Program-made: the position numbers and the translations under genes | Part shown: piece after piece, positions 1 to 8,516 of the stretch | How the letters are laid out: each line of letters begins with the position of its first letter | Position numbering within the stretch: position 1 is the first letter of the stretch | Notes under the pieces: model-generated | Database searches by the model: none | What the model was told of the DNA's origin: nothing | The model's input: only the letters and a program-made list of their open reading frames with translations | IMG/VR virus record: IMGVR_UViG_3300027996_000062 | Coordinates: 1 to 44,604 of that record | From: a virus | Length of the DNA: 44,604 bases | Strand: one strand, 5' to 3'

Positions 1-2
1 GT

Positions 3-110
3 GTTTTTGATGGTCAATGGATGTATTTGTGCCCATATCAAAATGCCACATCAACACCACACGGAAATATGATCAGAATAAGACTAACACCATACAATAG
101 GAGTATATAA
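3..110 (+). CDS. C-terminal end of a propeller-like repeat protein (partial)
   Basis: Frame 3 is open from the window edge and encodes about 35 residues ending in PYNRSI. It reads FDGQWMYLCPY, then an HGN motif and a basic IRIRLTPYN tail. These match the last repeat of the next gene, which ends FDGQHLYLSPY, then VKLSPYNRGI. It is therefore the C-terminus of a third tandem paralogue whose body lies upstream of the window. Its TAA stop shares one base with the ATG of the following gene (TAATG), and AGGAG of that gene's ribosome binding site lies inside this coding sequence, so translation is probably coupled. Confidence 0.85.
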   Translation, partial: VFDGQWMYLCPYQNATSTPHGNMIRIRLTPYNRSI

Positions 111-1393
111 TGACATATTTACCTAATTTAAAAAAATTAAAAAATAAGACATATCAAGCAGCTGTTTCAAAAGGTAATGGAAATGAGAATTCGGGTGGAT
201 TCTCTGGTGGATGTGGACCAAATACTGAAATGTATATGAGAGCGGACAACGTTGAATATATGGACTTTTCATCGATTAATATAGCCTATAAAGGTTATTG
301 TGGTATATGTGATACTGGAGATTATATTTTTTATATTCCTCAAGGCGACAATTACTATTTTCTTAGGTATGATAAGTCACAGGCTTTTACAACATCTGCT
401 GTATCTGTGATAGATATTTCTAATGGTGGATCAACTCCACAATATAAGGGATTTAGAGGTGCAGTTTTTGACGGTCGATATGTATATTTTGTACCTTATA
501 CTGTGGGAGGTGTTTATTATGGAAACATCATTAGATATGACACTACAGCAGCATTTACATATGCTAATCTGAGTTTCTTTGACTTAACAACTATCAATGC
601 AAATTATAAAGGATATTATGGTGCTTGTTTTGATGGTCGATATGTATATTTCAGCCCATATAGTTACGGTACAGCATCACATGGAAATTTTGTTAGATAT
701 GACACTACAGGTAGTTTTACTTCGGCTGGATCTTATACGGTACACGATTTGACGACTATTAATGCAAATTATAAAGGATTTATCAATATCACATGTTCTG
801 AATCTGGATATATTTATATGAGTTCTTATTACCATATGGTTGGTGGTATAAAAGGTATAATACTACGGTACAAATTCGATGAATCATTCACTAGCTCGGG
901 TAGTTATGAATCGATTGATTTGGAAGCTATTAATGTAAATTATAAAGGGTATTTTGGATTTGTTGAGACAAACGAGTATATTTTCACTATACCATGGAGT
1001 AATGGATCATCATCTGGCATTTTTGCTAGATATGACAAAGCGAAAAACTTCACTGAAAATAATTCATGGGATTTTTTCGATATGGAAACTATTGATTCGG
1101 ATTACAAAGGATTCTTATGTGCTGCTGTTTCAGGACGATATATTTACTTTGTACCGTATAAAGCGGGAGTATCTGAAGGCGGTGTTGTTGTTAGATATGA
1201 TACAAAAAAAGATATGGATGACACTACAGCATATGCATCGTTTGATTTGGCTACTGTTGATTCAGATTTGGTGGGGTTTTTTGCTTCATTATTTGACGGT
1301 CAGCATTTGTATTTGTCTCCATATACATCGTCCGGATCGACTTCAGGTGTAGCAGGCAGGGTAAAACTTTCACCATACAATAGGGGAATATAA
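110..1393 (+). CDS. Seven-repeat propeller-like protein, probable virion surface or receptor-binding protein
   Basis: The 427-residue product has a short N-terminal segment containing GGFSGGCG. It is followed by seven repeats of about 50-55 residues with the pattern YKG(F/Y)..A.FDGRYVYF.PY....HGN..RYDTT..F. Seven such strand-rich units suggest a seven-bladed beta-propeller; this is inferred from the repeat count and the aromatic FDGRYVY core. There is no signal peptide or membrane segment. It sits between two paralogues with TAATG overlaps on both sides, so the three are probably one transcript. Its place at the edge of the late structural region suggests a tail-associated or adsorption protein. 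I cannot name a described family; Kelch-like or BNR-like folds are alternatives. Confidence 0.75.
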   Translation: MTYLPNLKKLKNKTYQAAVSKGNGNENSGGFSGGCGPNTEMYMRADNVEYMDFSSINIAYKGYCGICDTGDYIFYIPQGDNYYFLRYDKSQAFTTSAVSVIDISNGGSTPQYKGFRGAVFDGRYVYFVPYTVGGVYYGNIIRYDTTAAFTYANLSFFDLTTINANYKGYYGACFDGRYVYFSPYSYGTASHGNFVRYDTTGSFTSAGSYTVHDLTTINANYKGFINITCSESGYIYMSSYYHMVGGIKGIILRYKFDESFTSSGSYESIDLEAINVNYKGYFGFVETNEYIFTIPWSNGSSSGIFARYDKAKNFTENNSWDFFDMETIDSDYKGFLCAAVSGRYIYFVPYKAGVSEGGVVVRYDTKKDMDDTTAYASFDLATVDSDLVGFFASLFDGQHLYLSPYTSSGSTSGVAGRVKLSPYNRGI

Positions 1394-2667
1394 TGGGATA
1401 TAGTAAAAAAGCAAAGGAATTAAATGATAATAAGGTCAAACTATCAGCTCTAGCAAGTTTGGCAAATACAAGCAATTCTGGAGGGTTCTCTGGTGGTATT
1501 TCAGGAGTTAATAATTTAGAAATGCATACAGGAAATGTTGAAAATATGGTACTAACATCTATAAATTCCAACTATAAAGTATTTAGTGGATCTTGCTTCG
1601 ATGGTCGTTATATTTATCTAGTGCCACTGGAAGCCGCTCAACCATATTTTATAAGATATGATACAACACAAGCATTCACCACATCCAATATAGATGTTGT
1701 TGATCTTACTAATGGTGGATCGAATCCATCACATTCAGGATTTATTTCCGCTGTTTTTGATGGTCGTTACATATACCTAATTCCTTCATATAATACCGCA
1801 TATCACGGTATTGTGATGAGATATGATACAACTTTATCATTTTCTATAGGTAATTTTACAACATATGATTTATCAACTATTAATTCAGCATATAAAGGAT
1901 TTGGTAGCGCAACATTTGATGGGAGATATGTATACCTTCCACCAGATAAAAACACAACAGTAGCACATGGATATTTTGCTAGATATGACACTACAAAAAC
2001 TTTTACTGCATCCGGTTCATGGGATTTTTATGATATAACTAATGTAGATGTTGATTGTAAAGGTTATTTAAGCTCGTGTATATGTGGTAATTATATATAT
2101 CTTTCACCATACTATACGGGAGCACCGACAAACAATTATCACGGTCATGCAATACGCTATGACATAACACAATCATTTACATCGAGTAGCTCTTATGATT
2201 ACATTGATTTGGAATCCAATGATTCTGAATTAAGAGGATTTTTTCATTGCTGTACTGACGGAGATAATGTGTACTACATTCCATATTACTCTGAGAGTAA
2301 GACAAAAGCAAAAATTCTTAAATATGATACATCCAAAAATTTTAACGAATTTGATTCTTTTGAAAATACAAACTTAATGCTTCAATCAACCGATTATTCC
2401 AGATTTTATTCAGCATTGATAATAAATAAAAAGCTGTATCTGATTCCTTATGAAGCACCAACCACCAAAATTGGAAAGATAGTACAATATGACACAACCG
2501 AAGATTTTGATTATTCCAATTTTTATGATTTTGATTTAACAACTTTCAGCGCTAATTATAAAGGTTATTTTGGTGCGTGTTTTGATGATCAGTGGTTATA
2601 TTTAATTCCTTATTATAATACAGATGGTAAACACGGAAATTTTTTAAGAATCAAAATAAAAGCCTAA
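1393..2667 (+). CDS. Second full-length seven-repeat propeller-like paralogue
   Basis: The 424-residue product is a diverged copy of the preceding gene. The N-terminal segment GGFSGG is kept, followed by seven repeats with FDGRY(I/V)YL.P and RYDTT motifs. Repeats 5 and 6 are the most degraded (CTDGDNVYYIPYY, INKKLYLIPYE). The start codon overlaps the previous stop (TAATG), and GGGGAA precedes it as a weak ribosome binding site, so coupling to the upstream gene is likely. The paralogues differ mainly in loop positions between conserved strands, which fits binding-surface diversification. That is inference; the function is not established from sequence. Confidence 0.75.
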   Translation: MGYSKKAKELNDNKVKLSALASLANTSNSGGFSGGISGVNNLEMHTGNVENMVLTSINSNYKVFSGSCFDGRYIYLVPLEAAQPYFIRYDTTQAFTTSNIDVVDLTNGGSNPSHSGFISAVFDGRYIYLIPSYNTAYHGIVMRYDTTLSFSIGNFTTYDLSTINSAYKGFGSATFDGRYVYLPPDKNTTVAHGYFARYDTTKTFTASGSWDFYDITNVDVDCKGYLSSCICGNYIYLSPYYTGAPTNNYHGHAIRYDITQSFTSSSSYDYIDLESNDSELRGFFHCCTDGDNVYYIPYYSESKTKAKILKYDTSKNFNEFDSFENTNLMLQSTDYSRFYSALIINKKLYLIPYEAPTTKIGKIVQYDTTEDFDYSNFYDFDLTTFSANYKGYFGACFDDQWLYLIPYYNTDGKHGNFLRIKIKA

Positions 2668-2679
2668 TACAATCTAATA

Positions 2680-2687
2680 TATAAATA
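2680..2687 (+). promoter_or_regulatory. T4-type late promoter
   Basis: TATAAATA stands 32 bases before the start codon at 2720. The octamer matches the T4 gp55-dependent late promoter, and the spacing matches that of the other late promoters in this window. Confidence 0.75.
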
Positions 2688-2719
2688 ATTTCATTCAAAC
2701 AACTTTTTAGAGAATAATC

Positions 2720-2941
2720 ATGCCTAAGAAAACTAGAGCACTTACTGAAGAAGTTGATATAATGGTTACGGTTAATAATGATGGACGAATAATAGGTTAT
2801 AATACACCTAATGGGAATGTAGTCCTTCCCGATGAGTTACTTGGATTGGATTGGAGAGCCTTTATTTACAATACAAATAATGGAAAATTTAAATTAGATC
2901 CTGATTATGTTCCTCCAGTTCTAGAAGATCCAGAATTTTAA
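2720..2941 (+). CDS. Small late protein of unknown function (73 aa)
   Basis: The product is short, acidic and soluble, with no signal peptide. It has the sequence ...NNDGRIIGYNTPNGNVVLPDELLGLDW and a proline-rich acidic end (VPPVLEDPEF). It has its own late promoter and follows the propeller genes, so it is probably a structural or assembly accessory of the tail or fibre region. A small fibre-assembly chaperone is possible from position, but no diagnostic motif is visible. Confidence 0.65.
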   Translation: MPKKTRALTEEVDIMVTVNNDGRIIGYNTPNGNVVLPDELLGLDWRAFIYNTNNGKFKLDPDYVPPVLEDPEF

Positions 2942-2945
2942 TATA

Positions 2946-2953
2946 TATAAATA
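2946..2953 (+). promoter_or_regulatory. T4-type late promoter
   Basis: TATAAATA lies 32 bases before the start at 2986, in an otherwise featureless AT-rich gap after the stop codon at 2941. Confidence 0.75.
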
Positions 2954-2985
2954 ACTATATATTAATTATTATAATCTATAAAAAA

Positions 2986-3567
2986 ATGACACAAACAACA
3001 GCATTCAAAAATAAAAAGACTCAGTTGAATAAGTTTACTGACGTTATCGAGGAATACGGGATCACCGGAGATGTAGCAGGTGTAATTGTTAACAAATTAA
3101 ACCGAGAAACATTCGAGGAAGTTTCAGGCCAAACAAAATCAAGTCTAAAGAACATTCTATCTATAGATGAATATACCTATGCTGAGAAATTAGAACTCGA
3201 ACAAGCTTATACAAACATCATTGAGAGAGTAGGAGACGATTACTTTATTCACGGAAACTATACTAATGAGACGGACAAATCATTAATTCAATCAAATCTA
3301 AATACAAAACTATTAATACTATATATTCACAAGGGACTAAAAAAATTCTTTGACAATATTATTTCTAGAAATTATGAAAGAGATGTATTATTGAGACTAG
3401 TTAATGATAAAATGATTGAAGTTACTAACTCTGTTAAAAACTATCTTACAGATTTTACTTATTCTATAGACTATGATGATAATTCTAAAGAATTGTATAT
3501 AAATCTATATGAGCAATATAATAAACAGATAGATAGATTTTATATAAATATAACTGAGTTAATTTAA
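2986..3567 (+). CDS. Late protein of unknown function (193 aa)
   Basis: The product is predicted to be mostly alpha-helical and soluble. It is polar, with charged heptad-like stretches around residues 45-70 and 95-130. It starts MTQTTAFKNKKTQLNKF and ends in an aromatic segment (YEQYNKQIDRFYINITELI). Its own late promoter lies 32 bases upstream, although no good Shine-Dalgarno sequence precedes the ATG. The location between fibre-like genes and the sheath suggests a virion or assembly role. No family is recognised. Confidence 0.65.
   Translation: MTQTTAFKNKKTQLNKFTDVIEEYGITGDVAGVIVNKLNRETFEEVSGQTKSSLKNILSIDEYTYAEKLELEQAYTNIIERVGDDYFIHGNYTNETDKSLIQSNLNTKLLILYIHKGLKKFFDNIISRNYERDVLLRLVNDKMIEVTNSVKNYLTDFTYSIDYDDNSKELYINLYEQYNKQIDRFYINITELI
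3543..3550 (+). promoter_or_regulatory. T4-type late promoter inside the end of the preceding gene
   Basis: TATAAATA occurs within the last codons of the 193-residue gene, 27 bases before the next start at 3578. The spacing agrees with the other late promoters, so it is probably functional rather than chance. Confidence 0.6.
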
Positions 3568-3577
3568 GGAGACATAT

Positions 3578-4246
3578 ATGAAAAAGGAGTATATAGCATT
3601 ATTTACAGCGCTTTTAACATTAGGAACTGGAATCGCCAATCATTTTTTGAAGAGTGGTAATATAGCATCGGCATTAACCCTGTATTGTGCTACTATCGTT
3701 TTCATATCAATATTTTTCCTCGTTAAAACAAGAACATTCAACGGAAGAAATATAAATCTCTCAAAACACTATTTCTTTGAAAGAATGAATTATTGGATCA
3801 AATACAAAATTCCTCATCTAGAAATCGGATCAGATTTAAGAACTAAATTTATAAGAGAAAGACTATTAGTTAAATATATGATTGGTAGAGATCTGATACA
3901 AAATAAAATGATTGCTTCGAAAGATATGTCAGTTACAGAACAGACAGATATATTCGTCGAAATAATAGGCGAATACGAAAAAGAATGGAAAGCAATGCAT
4001 ACCCCGGATATTTTCATCAATAAATTCAATGAATGGCACAAAGAACATACTGATAGAGCAATTTCAAGAATAAAAGACGTGTGTACCTCAGGTGTATTAA
4101 ACGATAACGAGAAAAAAATAAGCTTATTGGATATATATCTTACTACATATGATATAACTCTCACCGATTCAGAAAAAACTTTGGTAGAGCTTAACGGTGT
4201 ATTAGAAAACGAGTTCAAAAAAATGCGTAAAGAAGGAAAATTATAA
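3578..4246 (+). CDS. Two-helix membrane-anchored late protein, unknown function
   Basis: The 222-residue product starts after a strong AAGGAG site. Residues 6-24 (IALFTALLTLGTGIANHFL) and about 30-50 (ASALTLYCATIVFISIFFLV) are hydrophobic and probably form a membrane hairpin. The rest is a soluble, charged, helical domain of about 170 residues. A late promoter sits 27 bases upstream. The stop codon overlaps the start of the homing endonuclease-like gene (TAATG). The structure suggests a membrane-bound late protein, perhaps linked to lysis or host envelope interaction, but there is no diagnostic motif. Confidence 0.65.
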   Translation: MKKEYIALFTALLTLGTGIANHFLKSGNIASALTLYCATIVFISIFFLVKTRTFNGRNINLSKHYFFERMNYWIKYKIPHLEIGSDLRTKFIRERLLVKYMIGRDLIQNKMIASKDMSVTEQTDIFVEIIGEYEKEWKAMHTPDIFINKFNEWHKEHTDRAISRIKDVCTSGVLNDNEKKISLLDIYLTTYDITLTDSEKTLVELNGVLENEFKKMRKEGKL

Positions 4247-5469
4247 TGAAAATATTTTGTTTGATTTGTAATGAGGAGCGTATGAACAATCTTTCTTTGG
4301 CCCGACATATTAGAGATAATCATAAATTATCATCAAAAGAATATTATGATATATACATTGGAAAAGAAAATAGCGGAATATGTATAGAATGTGGGAAAGA
4401 AACTAAATACAGATCACTAAACAAAGGATATAGCGAGTTTTGCTCCAAAAAATGTTCTAGTAGTTCTAAGCAAACTCAGAGTAAATCGATAGAAACTTGT
4501 CAAAATAGATACGGAGTTGAACACTACTCACAAACAGAAGAATCAACTATTAGATCTAAAGAAACTTGTCAAAATAGATACGGAGTTGATTCTGTTAGTA
4601 AGTTGGAATCAGTAAAAGAAAAGAGGAGGGCAACAAATCAAAAAAAATATGGTGTAGATTATTATGTAGAGACAGAAGAATTCAAAGAAAAAATAGAAGA
4701 AAGCAAACAAAGAGAAAATATTCGAATACAAGAAATATATGGTGTAGATTATTATGTAGAGACAGAAGAATTCAAAGAAAAATCGATAGAAACTTGTCAA
4801 AATAGATACGGAGTTGAACACTACTCACAAACTGATGAGTTTAAAGAAAAAGCAAGGAATCGATCACAAGAAATACATGGAACTGATAGTTATTTTGAAA
4901 CTGATGAGTTTAAAGAAAAAGCAAGAAAAACTAAATTAGAGAAGTATAATGATGAGAATTATACCAATAGCGAAAAGAAGAAGAAAACTAAATTAGAGAA
5001 GTATAATGATGAGAATTATAATAATCGAGAAAAATTTATACAAACTTGTCAAGAAAGATATGATGTTGATAATCCCACACAGAATGCTAAAATACTCGAA
5101 AAAGCACAAAAATACTCAAGAACAAATAAAAAATATACTTGTCCATCCGGAAAAACTATAATTATACAAGGTTATGAGTACTTCGCATTAGATATATTAT
5201 TTGAAAAATACGAAGAAATAGATATTTTAACGGATAAGTGTGATGTACCCAAAATAAATTATATTTTCAATGATAAAAACAAAGTATACTTTCCGGATAT
5301 TTACATACCTTCTAAAAATTTAATAATCGAAGTGAAATCAGGATACACATTTGAAAAAGAACTTGATAAAAACTTAGCTAAACAGGAAGCATGTATATCT
5401 GAAGGATATAACTTTAAGTTTTTGATATTTGACGGAAAAGGAAATTTAATAAATAATAATAGAAAATAA
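4246..5469 (+). CDS. Hef-like homing endonuclease with PD-(D/E)XK nuclease domain
   Basis: The 407-residue product has three parts. Residues 1-75 hold two zinc-finger-like units: CLIC followed by H.RDNH, then CIECGKE followed by FCSKKC. Residues 80-285 are about seven or eight repeats of the type ETCQNRYGVEHYSQTEEFKEK, probably DNA-contacting helices. The C-terminal domain reads YFPDIYIP, then NLIIEVKSGYTF, giving a PD-(D/E)XK active site with Asp351, Glu362 and Lys364. This architecture matches the free-standing Hef-type homing endonucleases of T4-like phages, which cut a sister genome and promote their own inheritance. The gene overlaps the upstream stop codon and precedes the sheath gene. 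Its repeat DNA is partly duplicated exactly, which suggests recent internal expansion. Confidence 0.8.
   Translation: MKIFCLICNEERMNNLSLARHIRDNHKLSSKEYYDIYIGKENSGICIECGKETKYRSLNKGYSEFCSKKCSSSSKQTQSKSIETCQNRYGVEHYSQTEESTIRSKETCQNRYGVDSVSKLESVKEKRRATNQKKYGVDYYVETEEFKEKIEESKQRENIRIQEIYGVDYYVETEEFKEKSIETCQNRYGVEHYSQTDEFKEKARNRSQEIHGTDSYFETDEFKEKARKTKLEKYNDENYTNSEKKKKTKLEKYNDENYNNREKFIQTCQERYDVDNPTQNAKILEKAQKYSRTNKKYTCPSGKTIIIQGYEYFALDILFEKYEEIDILTDKCDVPKINYIFNDKNKVYFPDIYIPSKNLIIEVKSGYTFEKELDKNLAKQEACISEGYNFKFLIFDGKGNLINNNRK
4483..4832 (+). repeat. Direct DNA repeats inside the homing endonuclease gene
   Basis: A 53-base segment at 4483-4535 recurs identically at 4780-4832, an offset of 297 bases (99 codons). 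A second 46-base segment at 4647-4692 recurs at 4737-4782, an offset of 90 bases (30 codons). Both offsets keep the frame. Exact identity at synonymous positions shows recent duplication or conversion of the helical repeats. Confidence 0.9.
5448..5455 (+). promoter_or_regulatory. Possible late promoter variant before the tail sheath
   Basis: AATAAATA lies 40 bases before the sheath start at 5496. It differs from the standard octamer at one base and the spacing is at the long end of the range, so this is tentative. Confidence 0.35.
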
Positions 5470-5495
5470 TAACAATTGACTAGGAGATAAATAAT

Positions 5496-7382
5496 ATGGC
5501 TACTAACTATAGTCCTTCAATAGTTTCAAGAATTCAGGACAAAAGTGTTTCTGTAGTTCCAGTAGGAACAGGAAATGCAGGATTTGTATCTGGAGCGCAG
5601 TGGGGAGAAGCAAACAAGATCCTCACTATAAACAGTGAATCTGATTTAATCAGTAAAATTTCTGAACCAGTAGTAGGAATTAATGAATATACTTTCAATG
5701 CTATGGTATCTCATTTGAGTTACAGTGCTGGAATAAAATTTATTAGAGCTATTTCTGACACCAATAGTACTAAAAATTCAGTCGCATTTTTTGATGATGC
5801 TGGTGCATCACTTGCATGGTATAATGGTGCTGATCAAATTAGAAAATTAAATGATGATAAAGATGAACCATCAGTAAGTTTTGTTACAGTTAGACTGACC
5901 CTAGACGCTGTTACCTCTTATGCTGTTGGTGATACTATTACTGGAGATACTTCTGGTGCTAGTGCTGTTATCACAGGTATTGATACCACAAACAAATACG
6001 TTTATGTTGTTACTGTAACAAGTGGACCTTTTCAAGTAGAAGCTGTTGATACTGCTACAACAAATATCTCAGCTGTTGATAGTGTAACTCAGACACTTAT
6101 GTTTTATGGAAAATATGCTGGAAGCCGTGGAAATGATATCAAAGTTGCTTTTACAGGAGCTACTGATTTTGCTACTGCTACTTATTCAGGAACAAGTCTT
6201 ATTAAAGATGTGGTTGCTGAGAAACTTTCAATTACTTCTATTACTGCTACTGAACTTGCTATCTTAGTATTACTTGATGATGTTATAGTAGAGACTTTTG
6301 TTGTATCAACTGATTCAACTGCATTAACAGTTCAAGGATCACTTCCATTGTTCATTGATAAGTATCTTGAAAACAATTCTAATTATATTGGTTCTGTTTC
6401 CGATTCAACTCTTATTGCTTCTTTTGATTGTGACGCTGTTGCAACTGCATTGACTGGTGGAGCAAGTGTTCAACCCGTACTTGCTGATCTTTATACAGCA
6501 TACGATGTATTGATTGGTGATAGAAGAAATGAAATATACCTTATAGCAGATTGTCATGACCTCTCAGCTGAATCAGAATGGAATACTCTTATGGTTGCTC
6601 TTCAAACTAGAGTTGAAGCTTCTAGAAGACACTTTTTAATCGGAACTCTTCCTAAGGGTGCTATTGATGCTAGTAGTTTTGCTGTAACTGATATTGATGC
6701 ACATGTTTCAGGATTAAATTCTAAATATGTTGCTATATATGATGAGCATAAGCAAATTTATGATAAGTATAATAGAATTAAATATTTTATTCCAATGACT
6801 GGAGATGTACTTGGTATCCATGTTAAGACTTTTGAGAATTTTGGCGAATGGGAAGCACCTTTTGGAAATGAAAAAGGATCACTTTCAGGCGTTGCTAAAT
6901 TATATCATAATCTTCCACAAGGTGGCGGAAGTCCTGTATCAGCACTTTACAGAAATGGTATCAATAACATTATATACAAAGACGGAATTGGATTTGTAGT
7001 ATGGGGACACAAAACAAGATACAACCCAGCAAGTTCTTTAGTAGACATTGAAGCAGTTCATACACTTACAAAAGATCTTATTGCTATGGGTAATTTACTT
7101 GATAACTTTATTTCAAAACCAATCAATAATGGAACTTTCGCTCTTATCAGAAATGCAATTGATAGAGGATATCTTGAAAGAAGAGCCAATGCAGGCGCTT
7201 ATTACGGTGGAACAGAAGGATATCTGTTTGTAGTAGATGAATCAAATAACACTGCTGCTGATGCACAAAACAAGACTCTCAATGTAGACTTCTTTGTTAA
7301 ACCAGCAAAAGCAATTGACTTCGTTATTCTTACTGCTATCATAACACCAACTGGAACTGAATTCAGTGAAATAAAGGAATAA
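5496..7382 (+). CDS. Contractile tail sheath protein (T4 gp18 type)
   Basis: The 628-residue product has the usual sheath features. The N-terminal strand (SPSIVSRIQDKS) is the arm that links subunits, and GFVSGAQWGEANKILTI follows it. The centre contains variable beta-rich surface domains (about residues 125-290). The C-terminal conserved part includes GFVVWGHKTR, a GYLERRANAGAYYGGTEGY segment and a final strand ending FSEIKE. T4 gp18 is 659 residues, so the length fits. Sheath subunits polymerise around the tail tube and contract to drive the tube through the host envelope. The tube gene follows directly, as in T4. The ribosome binding site AGGAG lies 9 bases before ATG. Confidence 0.93.
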   Translation: MATNYSPSIVSRIQDKSVSVVPVGTGNAGFVSGAQWGEANKILTINSESDLISKISEPVVGINEYTFNAMVSHLSYSAGIKFIRAISDTNSTKNSVAFFDDAGASLAWYNGADQIRKLNDDKDEPSVSFVTVRLTLDAVTSYAVGDTITGDTSGASAVITGIDTTNKYVYVVTVTSGPFQVEAVDTATTNISAVDSVTQTLMFYGKYAGSRGNDIKVAFTGATDFATATYSGTSLIKDVVAEKLSITSITATELAILVLLDDVIVETFVVSTDSTALTVQGSLPLFIDKYLENNSNYIGSVSDSTLIASFDCDAVATALTGGASVQPVLADLYTAYDVLIGDRRNEIYLIADCHDLSAESEWNTLMVALQTRVEASRRHFLIGTLPKGAIDASSFAVTDIDAHVSGLNSKYVAIYDEHKQIYDKYNRIKYFIPMTGDVLGIHVKTFENFGEWEAPFGNEKGSLSGVAKLYHNLPQGGGSPVSALYRNGINNIIYKDGIGFVVWGHKTRYNPASSLVDIEAVHTLTKDLIAMGNLLDNFISKPINNGTFALIRNAIDRGYLERRANAGAYYGGTEGYLFVVDESNNTAADAQNKTLNVDFFVKPAKAIDFVILTAIITPTGTEFSEIKE

Positions 7383-7388
7383 TTTTTT

Positions 7389-7416
7389 AAGGGAGAGTTG
7401 AAATATACTCTCCTTT
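7389..7416 (+). terminator. Intercistronic hairpin, possible terminator between sheath and tube
   Basis: GGAGAGT at 7392-7398 pairs with ACTCTCC at 7407-7413, extended by a G-U and two A-U pairs, around an 8-base loop. Only a short T run follows before the next late promoter, so it may be an attenuating or RNA-stabilising hairpin rather than a full terminator. Confidence 0.5.
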
Positions 7417-7423
7417 ATAAATA
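7416..7423 (+). promoter_or_regulatory. T4-type late promoter for the tail tube gene
   Basis: TATAAATA stands 30 bases before the tube start at 7454 and directly after the hairpin that ends the sheath unit. The tube can therefore be transcribed independently of the sheath. Confidence 0.8.
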
Positions 7424-7453
7424 ATAATATAATAATTATGGAGTAAAAATAAA

Positions 7454-7975
7454 ATGGCTTTAGTAAATGAATATATAGCTAAACTGAAATCAACGGTTAA
7501 TCCGAATCGTTTCAGAGCTAAGATAAATTTTCCATCTTTTTTGGAAAGTAATGACGCAAGTGACTTATCAGAATTCATGATTCAGTCAACAAGCGTTCCG
7601 TCAGTTGATATTGGTGTAATAGAAATACCGATTCATGGCGGAGAAAAATTAAAAGTAGCCGGTGATAAAACTTATGCTGATTGGACAGCAACATTAATTT
7701 GTGATGTTGATTTCGTTCTTTATAGGAACTTTATGAAGTGGACCGAATTTTTGAAGAGCACTGTGGCGGGAACCAAGGCAGCTGACTTTACATATAAAGT
7801 AGCTATCGAATTGACTCAACTTGACGGCGCTAATCAACCGATCCAAACTTGGTCACTCATAGGAGCTTTTCCTATATCTATTGGTGAATTGAACATGTCT
7901 ACTGAAGATACAGACAGTTACAGCACTTTTGATGTTACTTTTTCGTATGATTTCTCGGTAACCCAATTAACCTAA
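7454..7975 (+). CDS. Tail tube protein (T4 gp19 type)
   Basis: The 173-residue product has the tube fold. It opens with NEYIAKLKSTVNPNRFRAKINFPSF, followed by strands (SVPSVDIGVIEIPIHGGEKLKVAGDKTYADWTATLI in sense), a helix DFVLYRNFMKWTEF and a closing sheet (GAFPISIGELNMSTEDTDSYSTFDVTFSYDF). T4 gp19 is 163 residues. The tube stacks as hexameric rings inside the sheath and conducts the DNA. It follows the sheath in the canonical order, has its own late promoter and ends before a strong terminator. Confidence 0.92.
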   Translation: MALVNEYIAKLKSTVNPNRFRAKINFPSFLESNDASDLSEFMIQSTSVPSVDIGVIEIPIHGGEKLKVAGDKTYADWTATLICDVDFVLYRNFMKWTEFLKSTVAGTKAADFTYKVAIELTQLDGANQPIQTWSLIGAFPISIGELNMSTEDTDSYSTFDVTFSYDFSVTQLT

Positions 7976-8001
7976 TATTGATTTTGATATGAATTTTTAA
8001 T

Positions 8002-8026
8002 AGGCTCCTTCGGGAGTCTTTTTTTT
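8002..8026 (+). terminator. Rho-independent terminator after the tail tube gene
   Basis: GGCTCC and GGAGTC form a six-pair stem (one G-U pair) around a stable TTCG tetraloop, followed by eight T residues. It ends the sheath/tube transcript in front of a convergent gene. Confidence 0.9.
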
Positions 8027-8028
8027 GG

Positions 8029-8241
8029 TTATTTTTTGATCATTATATAGGTAAGAAGAATAATATCTTTAATTCTTTCTTCTGAATCGAATGTAAGAAG
8101 ATTATCAGCCAATTTTAGATAGTCTTTAAGTGCTTTTAATTGCTTTGGGTCATTGAGATATATTCTAACCTTCATATTTTTTACAATCACTCCACCAATA
8201 TTAAATTTCTTCTTTAAAAAATCTTTAAATTTATCGTTCAT
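8029..8241 (-). CDS. Small basic protein of unknown function (70 aa)
   Basis: The product is lysine-rich and soluble: MNDKFKDFLKKKFNIGGVIVKNMKVRIYLNDPKQLKALKDYLKLADNLL in outline, with a helical end. GGAGAAATAA precedes the ATG. It is the last gene of a three-gene leftward unit read from the sigma70 promoter at 8743-8771 and converges on the tube terminator. No family is recognised. Confidence 0.6.
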   Translation of the reverse strand: MNDKFKDFLKKKFNIGGVIVKNMKVRIYLNDPKQLKALKDYLKLADNLLTFDSEERIKDIILLTYIMIKK

Positions 8242-8267
8242 TTATTTCTCCATTTTATATAGTGTAT

Positions 8268-8516
8268 CTATTTATTTATTTCATATTCCTCTTCCTCTTC
8301 GCTTATTTTTTTGTCATTATTCCAGTAAGATTTTTTCATGAGTTGACCATTAGAATAGTACAGCAAACGTTCTCCGTGTTTTTTGCCATTCTTCCAATAA
8401 GACTTTTCCATGAGTTGACCATCAGACCAATAGTATATGTATAGTCCTTTCCACTTTATTCCTGATAACCAAATACTATATCCTCTAGTCATCTTCAATA
8501 GATTAAAACAGTTCAT
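8268..8516 (-). CDS. MNCF-family MORN-repeat protein (82 aa)
   Basis: The product opens MNCFNLLKMTRGYSIWLSG, the N-terminal block shared by 15 proteins in this window. It has two full MORN-like repeats (SDGQLMEKSYWKNGKKHGER and SNGQLMKKSYWNNDK) and an acidic end (EEEEEYEINK). It overlaps the upstream membrane gene by four bases (ATGA). Related MORN_2-type repeats occur in bacterial YwqK-like proteins, often annotated as antitoxins without direct proof. There is no signal peptide, so it is probably cytoplasmic. Confidence 0.8.
   Translation of the reverse strand: MNCFNLLKMTRGYSIWLSGIKWKGLYIYYWSDGQLMEKSYWKNGKKHGERLLYYSNGQLMKKSYWNNDKKISEEEEEYEINK

Noticed and set aside
3814-4323. Leftward 169-codon frame across the membrane-protein gene
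   Set aside because: It is antisense to a gene with a good binding site and late promoter. Its composition is the complement of that gene, and it has no start signals.
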